DNA of 28,871 bases from an uncultured Victivallales bacterium. GTDB lineage: Bacteria; Verrucomicrobiota; Lentisphaeria; Oligosphaerales; JAFGRS01. The stretch lies in NCBI GenBank assembly GCA_903834675.1, contig CAILKC010000099.1, forward strand, positions 1 to 28,871, written 5' to 3'. A program made the position numbers and the translations under genes. Below the pieces are notes generated by a model, which saw only the letters and a list, made by a program, of their open reading frames with translations, was not told the DNA's origin and ran no database searches. Each line of letters starts with the position of its first letter. Positions within the stretch are counted from its first letter, which is position 1. Below are positions 1-10,100 of the stretch, piece after piece.

Positions 1-177
1 GCGGAGTGCCTTGGTGCCCTCAAAAACCCCGAAAACCTTCTCACTTCTTAGAAAACACGCCATCTGCCTGCCGTTTTCGGCCCAATGCGCTGTTTCAAAG
101 GCCAAGAATTGGCACACCGCGTGCTGTACACGCAAGGTTGATTTGTTGTTCCCGTCGCGCCTAACCTGGCAATCACG
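1..177. other. Leader region without a convincing gene
   Basis: No supported gene is seen here. One + frame reads from base 1 to a TAG at 49-51 and would give a 16-residue tail ending NLLTS, possibly the end of an upstream gene, but that is too short to judge. The rest is less GC-rich than what follows and carries a possible sigma-54 element at 109-125. No hairpin followed by a T-run, and so no clear terminator, was seen. Confidence 0.5.
109..125 (+). promoter_or_regulatory. Possible sigma-54 (-24/-12) promoter
   Basis: The sequence TTGGCACACCGCGTGCT matches the RpoN pattern TGGCAC-N5-TTGC except for one base in the -12 box (GTGC). The invariant GG (111-112) and GC (123-124) are separated by exactly 10 bases, as the family requires. 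It would start transcription near 136, about 40 bases before the nucleotidyltransferase start. No enhancer site for an activator was identified, and a single 17-base match can arise by chance. Confidence 0.35.
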
Positions 178-522
178 GTGACTGTGTTGAAACAGGTACG
201 CAATCACATCGACGCTTGCGTGATCGCCTTGCGGGATCTGCTGCGCACCGCCCTCGGACCCGATTTCGTCTGCCTGTACCACTACGGTTCGCGGTTGACC
301 GGCGGCGCGGACCCGGAATCCGACTACGACGTGCTCTGCGTCAGCAAACGAGAACTTGGCAGAGACGAGAGAGACCGGCTCATTGACCGGAGCCTCGACA
401 TTCAGCTCGAGAAGGGCGTGGTTTTCGATCTGCATTTCTACTCCACCAGCGAAATCGCAGCGGCGCCCATCGCGTACACGCCTTTCATCTCACGTGTCCA
501 AACCGAAGGCGTTGTGGTGTGA
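178..522 (+). CDS. MNT-type minimal nucleotidyltransferase, probable antitoxin of a HEPN/MNT pair
   Basis: The 114-residue product has the hallmark of the Pol-beta-like minimal nucleotidyltransferase fold: a GSR motif at residues 37-39 followed by SDYD at 48-51, giving catalytic-type carboxylates D49 and D51. A likely third carboxylate is D84 in the strand VVFDLHF. The length is normal for MNT proteins, so it looks intact. In known HEPN/MNT toxin-antitoxin modules such a protein modifies and neutralises a HEPN RNase. Here the stop overlaps the GTG of the next frame by four bases (GTGA, 519-522), the usual coupled arrangement, but that partner is cut short. The GTG start at 178 lacks a good Shine-Dalgarno sequence; GTG 184 or TTG 187 are alternatives. 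The fold call is firm; the antitoxin role is inferred from the family and the neighbour. Confidence 0.85.
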   Translation: MTVLKQVRNHIDACVIALRDLLRTALGPDFVCLYHYGSRLTGGADPESDYDVLCVSKRELGRDERDRLIDRSLDIQLEKGVVFDLHFYSTSEIAAAPIAYTPFISRVQTEGVVV

Positions 523-659
523 ACACTTCCGAAGAACAACGCCAAGAAATCGTCACTCTGCGGCTGGAAAACGCCCGGCAGGCACTTGCCGATGCGGCAC
601 AACCCCTACAGACTCCTGCCTGGAAAGACTACGCCCCCATGCAGACTGACCACATACCC
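519..659 (+). pseudogene. Truncated HEPN-like partner of the MNT gene
   Basis: From the GTG at 519, overlapping the upstream stop by four bases, the frame encodes about 45 residues. These include RLENARQALADAAQPLQ, which resembles the first helix of HEPN proteins (RLE.A..AL..A...L). The sequence then turns into Ser/Pro-rich low complexity encoded by short tandem repeats, and the later helices with the RNase motif (R-x4-6-H) are absent. No stop closes this frame: it is in phase with the giant gene and reads into it at 876. I read it as the decayed 5' end of a HEPN gene. A true short protein or an N-terminal extension of the giant protein is possible but less likely. Confidence 0.5.
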
Positions 660-665
660 TCAGCG

Positions 666-722
666 TCCGTTGCGCCCGCCCCCTCCGTTCCGTCGGTTTC
701 GTCCGTTTCGTCCGTTCCCTCC
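666..722 (+). repeat. Short tandem repeat based on TCGTCCGTT
   Basis: Variants of a roughly 9-base unit (TCCGTT, CCGTCGGTT, TCGTCCGTT twice) follow each other inside a C/T-rich stretch. On the opposite strand they would read as alternating Thr-Asp-Glu/Gly-type codons. Similar simple tracts are, as I recall, common in spacers of PVC-group genomes. They lie where the missing part of the HEPN gene would be. Confidence 0.6.
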
Positions 723-773
723 GCCTCCCCCGTTCCTCCCCACCCGCGCTCCGCGCGTTCCCGGCTTTCACCT

Positions 774-801
774 GAACACCGAACACCGAACACTGAACAC
801 T
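774..801 (+). repeat. Four tandem 7-bp repeats GAACACC/T
   Basis: Four exact-length units follow without a gap: GAACACC (774-780), GAACACC (781-787), GAACACT (788-794) and GAACACT (795-801). The opposite strand reads as repeated GTGTTCG/A. This is a second, unrelated simple repeat in the same spacer, 50 bases after the first. Its function is unknown; it may be a slippage-prone spacer tract. Confidence 0.75.
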
Positions 802-863
802 CCTCCCTTCCCTCTGGCGATCTACTCACCACTCACATACGCAAGACTCAGCGCGCCCTAACC

Positions 864-868
864 AGGAG
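864..868 (+). promoter_or_regulatory. Ribosome binding site (AGGAG) of the giant gene
   Basis: AGGAG ends seven bases before the ATG at 876, an ideal Shine-Dalgarno position. It is the main reason for choosing 876 over the upstream in-frame GTG at 519 or the internal ATG at 1122. Confidence 0.75.
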
Positions 869-875
869 ACGTCGT

Positions 876-1163
876 ATGCACCCGACACTCATCCTGTCCC
901 GCCTTGCCTTCGCCTGGCTGTTCAGCCCGGTCATCGCCCTTAGCCGCGCCTTCACCGGCCCGCGGCGCGCCGTCGACCGACCACCGCCAGACGGCGGTCG
1001 GTTCCGCTGGGCCGGAGGCGTTTCCTCCTGGCTCGGCGCGTTCGGCGCCAGCGCTGCCGCGCCGGCCGCGGCGCGAACGCCATCCCGGCCCTACCTACTC
1101 GCTGTCGCAACTGTAGGTCTCATGCTGCCCGCGTTTGATTCCCGCGGCGACGACCCGCAGCGC
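876..1163 (+). other. N-terminal leader of the giant protein with two hydrophobic segments
   Basis: Residues 10-22 (LAFAWLFSPVIAL) form one short hydrophobic stretch. Residues 73-86 (YLLAVATVGLMLPA), preceded by arginines at 68 and 71, form a second that looks more like a classical Sec signal h-region. Between them is an Arg/Pro/Gly/Ala-rich stretch. Either the protein has an extended signal peptide, or translation starts later than 876, or the first segment is a membrane anchor. Cleavage after LPAFDS is a guess. An inverted repeat lies at 976-1002. Confidence 0.55.
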
Positions 1164-4100
1164 GATCTGAAGGTCATTGTGGCGCCCTTCTATTTACTCA
1201 AATCCGGCGCTGTTGCTGGCGCCGCGCCCGAGACTATTCGCGACTACTACCGGGTCAACTGGGATGCCTTCTGGCGCGAAGCGTCTTACGGCACCTTCGA
1301 GGCCCCGACCACAACCTTCGGCTACGGCAATCTGCCGTGGCGCAAGAATCCTGCGACTGGCGCCACTCGCGGCGTAGAGACGGACGATACCAGCGACATC
1401 GATGGCGGCCAAGAGGATTTGTATGAGGCCCCAAGTCGCTGGGGCGGCGGGACGCGCACCACGAGTGTGTGGCCGCACCACGGCTGGGAGGGTCAGGTCA
1501 TCGATACTTTCTACACCCCTGGCGAACGCTTCCTCGATACCAACGGCGACGGCCTCTACACCTACGCCGACCCATGGTACGACGCCAGCGCTCCATGGAA
1601 CAACATCGGTATTACTGGCTTAACTTGGGATGCGGACCGCAACCCAACAAGCAGTACCTTGAAAGTTACCCCAGGCTACGATGTAATCGGTGAAGTATTC
1701 ATCGACTTCAATAATAACGACCAGTACGACGCTGCCGCTACAACTTTAACAATGTGGTCGGGTGCGGGCGCAGGCGGGGCTGCTACGATCTACAGCAATA
1801 TAGATGAGATGCGCCTCAGCGGTTTCGGTACGAGCTCGGGGTCGACCCCGGCAGTTGATAACTCCAAGTTCAACGCTTTCAACGGCCACGCAGTACAGCA
1901 GCAACGGAACCGCTTTGGCGAGGCCGTCGGCGCGCCCATCCCCAACACGAACGCCACCGTACATGGGGGACGTACTAACGTCATCACCTCGGTTTTGACC
2001 CGCACCTATACCCTCCTCGGTACAGTCACGTATCAGAACACTGCTACCACAAACGGCACGTTCAAAGTCTATGCCATCAACGAGCAATACACCGACGAGT
2101 CACCCCGTAACCAGGCAGGTACCTCACTGCCGGACAATACCTGGACCAACCGCGAGCCATTTGAGGATTTCCTGATCCGCTGGGACAGCACGACCAACAG
2201 CAACAACGGCTCATATGTGCGGGTCACCAATCAGTACATCAGCGACAACTACCCGCCTGTCACGTGGCAGATCTTGGACGATCGCTTTAGCGCAGGTGGC
2301 GCGCTCACCGACCTCACCGGAATTGTCGACGGCATCAACAGTAATCCGTCCATACTCGCCGCGCTCGAAACGCGTTACACCCATCCCTACCCTTTTAATA
2401 TCGGCGATGCGGCATGGGCTCCCCCCAACCTCGCCAACAGCCCCTACCCTCACGCCGCAACACCCCCAAACGGTATTCCGGACAACATCGAAGAGTTGAT
2501 CTACCGCAGCGGCGACAGCGGCGCCTACACCTATGACGCCGACGGCGACGGTGCCGGCGGCCCCAGCGGCGCCGGCACCGTGTTCGGCGGCAACGGCCGC
2601 TACGACGGCCCGGAAGGCCACAACGAACAGATGAACACCAAGATCAGGATCTCCGGTGACAGGACCCCGGTCTCAAGCAATACGGACAACTGGGACTGGC
2701 ACTCTTTCTACAGTGGCTTCGGTGACTGGTGGACCCGGACCTTTGGATCTCCGTCGCCCACCTGGTCGTCCTCTATCCGTAACATCTACCTGTTCGATCC
2801 CAACACCGTGCGCACGAATCCAGGTACAGGCGAGAGCAACTTCATTGTCAGCGGAAGTGCCCTCGAACGTCCGTTCCCGGACACGTCCGCTACGACTCTT
2901 GGTGCGGGCTCCATCTACCCCGACACGGACCATCGGTATTTTGATGGTCGCCGCGAGTTCCGTGATATGCCCTCGTCCATTTACCACACCGCCGGTGACG
3001 GGCGACTGGGTGAAGAACTCGACCCGCGCGTGTCTGCCGCCCTCGGCGCGAACAACATCATCAGCGGCATGGCCGGTACTGACCGCGGTTCTTCCGCCGG
3101 CAGCACGCCGTTCCCGGACGGCTCTATCACTGCCTCCGGTCCGCTGGCCTACGACATCTTCGGCGACTTCGGCCTCGATGCCGGTAACCAGCTGAATATA
3201 GAGTTGCTGACCTGGCGTATTGACAACAAAGGCCTCACCGATACGGTGACCAACAATATTTCTAGACAGGGCGGCTGGATCGGAGCTGACTCGGCTTCCC
3301 GGCGTTGCCGCGACAATACTCTTGACGGTATGGTCGATCAGGGCGAAGCGCCCGACCTCGGATTCCACTCCTACATCGTGGATACAAGCAGTCTGACCAT
3401 TATTGATGACGGCAGCCAGACGAACTACCCCTACAACCGCGACCGTGTGGTGGAGGATTTGGTTGAAATCCTCGACAGCAGCGTCGACTTCCAGACGTTC
3501 TCCGATGTTCCGGGTACCATCGACTACATCATCGGCATCTACCCGGAAGGCTACCCCGGCCGCGACTTCCAGGGCCTGGCCCCGATGGGCAACTCCGTGC
3601 TGACCCGCGACTCGATCGCGCCGATATCCTACGGGGGGCAGGTGATAAACTTCGAAGCGGACTACGGCGCGTCCACCGTCGCGCACGAGTTTGCGCATCA
3701 GATGCTTGGCGCCTGGGACCTGTATGACTACGACCAGTTCAACGGCATCATCACCAACAATCCGATCTCCGGCGGGAACGAACTCATGGCGGCCGGGGGC
3801 CTGACACATTTCATCGGTCCGCACAAGGTTGCGTTCCAGTGGTCCGGCTTCCAGGTCCTGAATAGCCCAACAGCACCACTCCTCACCCCAGGCGTTCCGA
3901 CCACTATCAACATGTACCCGGCCGAGACCAACCCCAACCAGTACTTTGTCATGAATCGTGGCAATGGTGAGTCTTACTGGTTCTGGTATGAGTCTGGTGC
4001 CGGCCAGTTCCCCAAAGGCCACGCGCCCGGCTTATGGGTTCTACATGTGGACGGCGCCGGGAATCCGGAGGCCTTGCCACGCCAGGTCCAGCGCCAGGAC

Positions 4101-7100
4101 CACTACAGTTACGAAATCGTCCAGGCGGACGGTCTGAACCAACTCCAAGACGGCGCCGCACCGGATAGCGGGGACCCCTTCCCAGGTTCGACCGATAACC
4201 ATACCTTCAGCCGCTTCTCGCACCCGGCTGCGGTCTGGTGGGACGGCACCGACATTGGCATCGAGATCCTGAACATCATCTCGCCCGCGACCGGCGACCG
4301 CTATTCACCGTTGCAGGTTGTGTTCTTACTCCGCGATCGCACTGTCCCGGAACTCTCATTCTTCCATCCGCCCGGCGGCTTCTCGGCCAACGGTCTCTAC
4401 ACCGTGACCTACGACACCTGGGACAATTACGGCGGCACCCTCATCAACCTCTACCGTACAGACGTCAACAGTACCACCTATGCACCCAGCACACTGCTGC
4501 AAGCGAACATAAGCAAACTTGCCGGCGACCAGCGGGACCTGTATCCGTACAACATTTCTGCCCTTGCTGCCGGCCGCTACCGCTTCTTCGCCCTGCTCCA
4601 ACCATGGGCGGATCCGGAATACGATGACGGCATAGTCTACAGCTCGCCCGCGGACAAGGGCCGCATGACAATTACGGGAACGAACTACCTCCCCTACGCA
4701 TCACGCAAGACCCAGTATGTGCTTACCTTCAATATCGGCACTGGCAAATTCGACATCATCAGCAATCCCGGTGCGGTGCCGCAGGGAAGTTTTACACCGC
4801 CGGGCCCGTTCCAAACTACAGACACGGCCTTCACTTTCAGCGTCACCACCGGGACGACGCCCTGGGCCACTGGCGACACCATCACTTTCACACCGCGCTA
4901 CGAGTCGGGCGCCTCGACACCGCTCGCCGCGGCCTCCAATACGGGTAACGCGACGATCCAAATCACCAGCCAGCCACTCATCGATCCGGCCAACATCCCG
5001 AACAGTTCCACGCTCCAGACCTGGACTCTCAGCTATGACGGCACCGACTGGACCCTGACCGGCTCGGTCACGGGGGTATCCTCCTCGGTCATCCCAACGG
5101 GCACACTCACCGTTGCCGCCGGCTATTCCACCGGTGTCGGCAACACCGGTAACTTCACCGTGCGATTGACCGTTGGCGTGGCCCAGTCGGGTGACTACTT
5201 CGTGTTCAAGACCACCGGTCTTACACCAATCGTGACATCGACCATCCCGCCCACGCCCATGACTGCGGCCATCGACGTGCTCGTAGACCCGCAGACTGGT
5301 GCCGGCTACGTGGAGAACCCCGCAGTATCCGGCGAGGCAGACCCGCGCCCAGCCGACGGCGGCCCCTCCGACAGCGGTGCCGGCAATTCCACGGCCGACG
5401 GCGTGGCAGACGCCTGGGAACTCCAGTGGTTTGGCAACCTGACCACGGCCCGACCCATCGCCGGTACTGGGCCAGGTTACGTTGACGGTTTCAGCGATTA
5501 CGACCGGGATGGTCTCAATGATCTCTATGAGTACCTCGCCGGCACCAACCCCCTCGTGGCCGACACCGACGGCGACGGCATGGACGACACTGGCGAGGAC
5601 CCCGATCTCGACACCCTCTCGAACTTGAACGAACAGCAGTACGGCACGCACCCGGCCTGGGCGGATACTGACGACGATGGCCGCCTTGATGGGGTTGAGC
5701 TGCTGACTGACCTAACGCACCCCCTCTACGGTATGAGTCGCGCCAGCCGTACAGCCCCCGCGCGCGCTGCATTGGATCTGAAGGTCGTGACCGACGCACT
5801 CACTGCAGTCAGCCAGACCTATATTGGTATTGACGTGCCGCACTCGTTGCGCTTCGCGGTAGCCAACGTTGCCTGGACCATTGAAGCCTGGGTCAAACTC
5901 CGTCCTTCGGGCGATAACACCGGTATTATTGCTGCTTACCGCATCCCGAACGGCCCGGCGGGCGGTAGCGTGAGCGGCATGGAAATTGGCGTGGAGAGCG
6001 GCGCGCCGTACGTGCGCTTCCAGACCATGGGCGGACAGCAACTCAAAGTGGGCGGCAGCGGCGTAGCGCCCGCCTTCCCGACCGGCGAGTGGCATCATGT
6101 CGCGGGCGTTTGGGACGGCACCTCGCGCACCCTGCGCCTTCACATTGACGGCCTGAACGAGATCGCTCAGGTCGCCCTGATCGAGCCCCCTGGCATCCAA
6201 GGCACCTTCTACATCGGCGGCGGCGGCGCGAGCACGGCCGCTGAGCTACTGACCGACGCCTACATTGATGAATTGCGAGTTTGGCGCGGCGCGCGCACCG
6301 CCGCCGAAATCGAGACCAACCGCGACCTCTTGGTGCAGCCGCCCACCGCCGCACAACGCACAGCTATCTTAGCAGGCACGGCCAACGGCTTGCTTGCTTA
6401 CTACCGTTTCGACGAACAAGGCCAGAACATCAACGACTTCGCCTTTGCTTACCCTGTTTCGCCAACTGACCCCAACTACGTAGCCGCCTACTATGACATC
6501 GCCAGCAGCAACTTCGCGATCCCACTAACTGTCACCCCGAACGGGGTCAATGCCAACTGGACCACGTCTGCCAACTGTGTAGCCATGGTCGGCGTGAACC
6601 GCACAGAGAGTGACGATGCCGACGGCGACCGCCTTGGCGACTGGTTCGAGGCCATGTTCGGACTCGATCCCGCGACGGCTACGAATGTGGCCTTGGACCC
6701 CGACATGGACGGCCTGAACTACCTCTATGAGTACTGGACCGGCAACAACCCGCTCGACGCCGACAGCGATGACGACGGCATCCTCGATGGCGCCGAAGAC
6801 TACGAAACCACCCCCGATGGCTTGACCAATGCTGCCGAGCAGACCGCTGGCTCTGACCCGCGCCTCAGAGATACCGATGACGACGGCGTCAACGACGGGC
6901 CGGAGGCGGCGGTTAGCGGTAGTCCGACTAGCTCGCTCAGCCCACCCCAGTACCGTGCCCTCAAACTCGACGGCACCGGCGACTATGTGGAGATGCCGAA
7001 GGAAACGCGCTTCGCTCTGGACACGAGTTGGACGCTCGAAGCTTGGGTTCAGCCCACCACCCTGATTGGCAGTACCATCGAGGAGATTCTCGTCCGCACA

Positions 7101-10100
7101 ACCGCACCCAACATATACAACTACCGCCTGTACCTCGACGATACCGACGATACCGACGAGAAGTACAAGCTCGCGGTCTCATTCACCAATACCAGTGCGA
7201 CCGTTGCCCGCGCCGATTCGGGCACGACCTACGTGATCAATGACGGTATTACCTGGACGCACGTGGCCGCATCTTACGGCACCGCTGACCGCACCCTCCG
7301 GCTCTACGTCAACGGCGTTGAGGTAACCACCCAGACCGTGGGCACTGTGGCGCCAGCCTGGAGCGCCAAAGGGCCGGTCAAAACCCTGGTCGGAGCCGGT
7401 TTCAACGGCACCATCATACAGAATGAGTTCAACGGTCTTATCGATGACCTGCGCATCTGGGCCGTACGCCGTACCGCCGCCGAAATCCAGCAGTGGAAGA
7501 ACGCCACGCTGGTGCAGTCCCAAGACGAGGTGGGCTTGCGTTCGTACCTGCGCTTTGACGACGGCGGGACCTCCGTCGAGGACTTCGTCAACAACGCGCC
7601 CTACGTCTACGCTACAGACTGGACCACGAGTTGGCTGCACGCGGGCCGTCTCATGGGCGACGCAACCTTCCAGAACCTGACTCCGGCTCAAAGCCAGGTC
7701 ACGGACACCTTCTCCGACACTGATCTCGACGGCATCGCCGACTTCTGGGAGAATCAGTACTTCAGTAACCTCGCCACCGCCGACAGCACCCTCCGCGCCG
7801 GGGGTACGAACACCGACTTCGACCTCGATGGGTTGAACGACCTCTATGAGTTCCTCGCGGGTACAGATCCGCGAGTCGCCACGGACCACAGCACTGCGGA
7901 CACCGACGGCGATGGTCTGCTGGATCTGGCCGAGCAGACCGCGGGCACCAACCCGGCAGACATCGATACGGACGATGACGGCCTCACCGACGGCGCCGAG
8001 GTGGCGCAGGGCACGAACCCCCTCGACAGTCTGAGCCCGCTGATCAACCGGGCGCTGAACCTGACTGCCGCCGGTTCCGCGGTGGTGGAGTTGGGCCCGG
8101 TGATCACCGGCGGTGAGACCACGACGGGCGGGGATATGGCCATTGAGGCATGGGTCAAACTCACCGGTGCCACGAACACCGGCGTGATTGTCGAGAAGGT
8201 GCGCGCCGACGGCCAGAATCCGGACTTTGTTCTGAGTTTGGATGCGGGCAAACTCAAGTTCGCCTACCGCACCGCCACCAACGTGGTGAACATCGCGACC
8301 ATGGTCCGGCCGACCATTACCAATGCCGATGGCTGGGTGCACGTGGCCGCGATCCTGGACAACGACGCGGTGGACGGCGGGGTCACCTTGGTGGTGCGCT
8401 TTGCCGACCAGGCCGCCGCCGATACCCATGAGTATGTCGAACCGTTCAACTTCAAAGGCGGCGTTTCAGGGTACAGGGGAGAATTGCACATCGGTAGTTC
8501 GAGCGCGACCACCAGCCTACCGAGTTGGGTTGACGAGGTGCGGGTGTGGAGCGCAGTTCGTACGGTGGCGCAGGTTCGCGCCAGCCGGACGGCTCCGTTG
8601 ACGGGGGCCGAGGCGGGCCTGGCGGCCTACTACCGCTTCGACGACGGGCAGACCGCGATGGCGGGGACAGGTGGTCGCAGCGCGGCGACGAAGAACGTCA
8701 TTGCGCGCCCCGGCGCGGAGGACTTCGTGACGGCTCACCGGCTGAACACGGCGAGCACGGCGCGGATCGCCGACCGCGAGAGCTACGTGGCAGTGCTCAG
8801 TGCTGCCGGTGCAACCTTCCAGGCTCTGGCCGAGGACGCCACGGCGGTGGGCGTGTACCGCTACCTGAGTGCGGACACCGACACCGACCAGATGCCGGAT
8901 CTGTGGGAGACCAAGCACTTCGGCGGGATCGGCACGGCGAACGACGCCGGGACGGTGTCGGGGTACACCGACACCGACGGTGACCGCCTGAACGACTACT
9001 ACGAGTATCTCTCGGGCACCGATCCGCGCGCAACCGATTCGGCCGTGGCGGTGTACGGCGGTACTGCCGGCGTCTTGGACCCCGATGAGAACCCCGACAC
9101 CGACGGGCTGACCAATCTGGAGGAGCAGCTTTACGGCACCGACCCAGCGCGCCCCGACAGCGACGATGACGGAAACAACGATGGTCCCGAGGTAGCGGCG
9201 GGCACTGATCCGCTGAATTCACGCAGCCCATTCACGCCGCGCTACCTGGCTTTGGCAGCGGGCACCGACACAGTGACGTTCCCGACTCAGGCCAAGCTGG
9301 GACTGACCACCTTTACGGTTGAGGCGTGGGTAAGGCCGACCGGGGTTGCCGGAACACAGGTGCTGCTGACCAAGAACGCGGACGCGCGCATGAACTACCA
9401 GCTTGCGCTGGTGGGCGGTCAGGTGCGGCTGATACTGCAGGGGGTGGATGCTGGCACGCAGCAGACCGCGTTGGTAACCACCGCCACGCTGCCGGCCGGG
9501 CAATGGAGCCACGTGGCGGCCGTGGTCAATGCCGCCACCGACGCGATCACGCTGTATATCTACTATCCGGACGCGGCTGGCGGAAACTATATGCAGGTGG
9601 CCTTCGGCGCACCCTATACGCTGATTCCGGCCACAGGCCGTGGCACGCTGGTGGCCGGTGCAGCGGCCGGTGGTCTGGTGGGCGCCATCGACGAACTGCG
9701 GGTGTGGAACACCGCGCGCACGGCCGCGCAGGTGGCGGCGAATCGTCCGGTGACGCTGGTGGGCAACGAGGCGGGACTGGCAGCGTACTATCCGTTTGAT
9801 GACGGCGGCACCACCGTCGAGGACTTCACCGCGCGCAACGACTGGGACGTCGTCGGCGTGCGCTCGGCCGGTGCAACGTTCACGTCGGGCATGGCCGGGG
9901 TCACGGGTGGCGACAGCGACAACGACGGCGTCGCCGACTCCTGGGAGTACAGGAATTACGGTAACCTGACCACGCTTACCGCCGCCAACGTTGCGACTCT
10001 GGACACCGACGGCGACGGCCTCCGTGACCTCTACGAATACTACGCTGGTACCAACCCACTCATCGCCTCGCTTACCGACCTCACGGACGACACCGATGCC

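Noticed and set aside
976..1002. Hairpin considered as an intrinsic terminator
   Set aside because: There is no T-run after it, and it lies inside an open frame after a good ribosome binding site.
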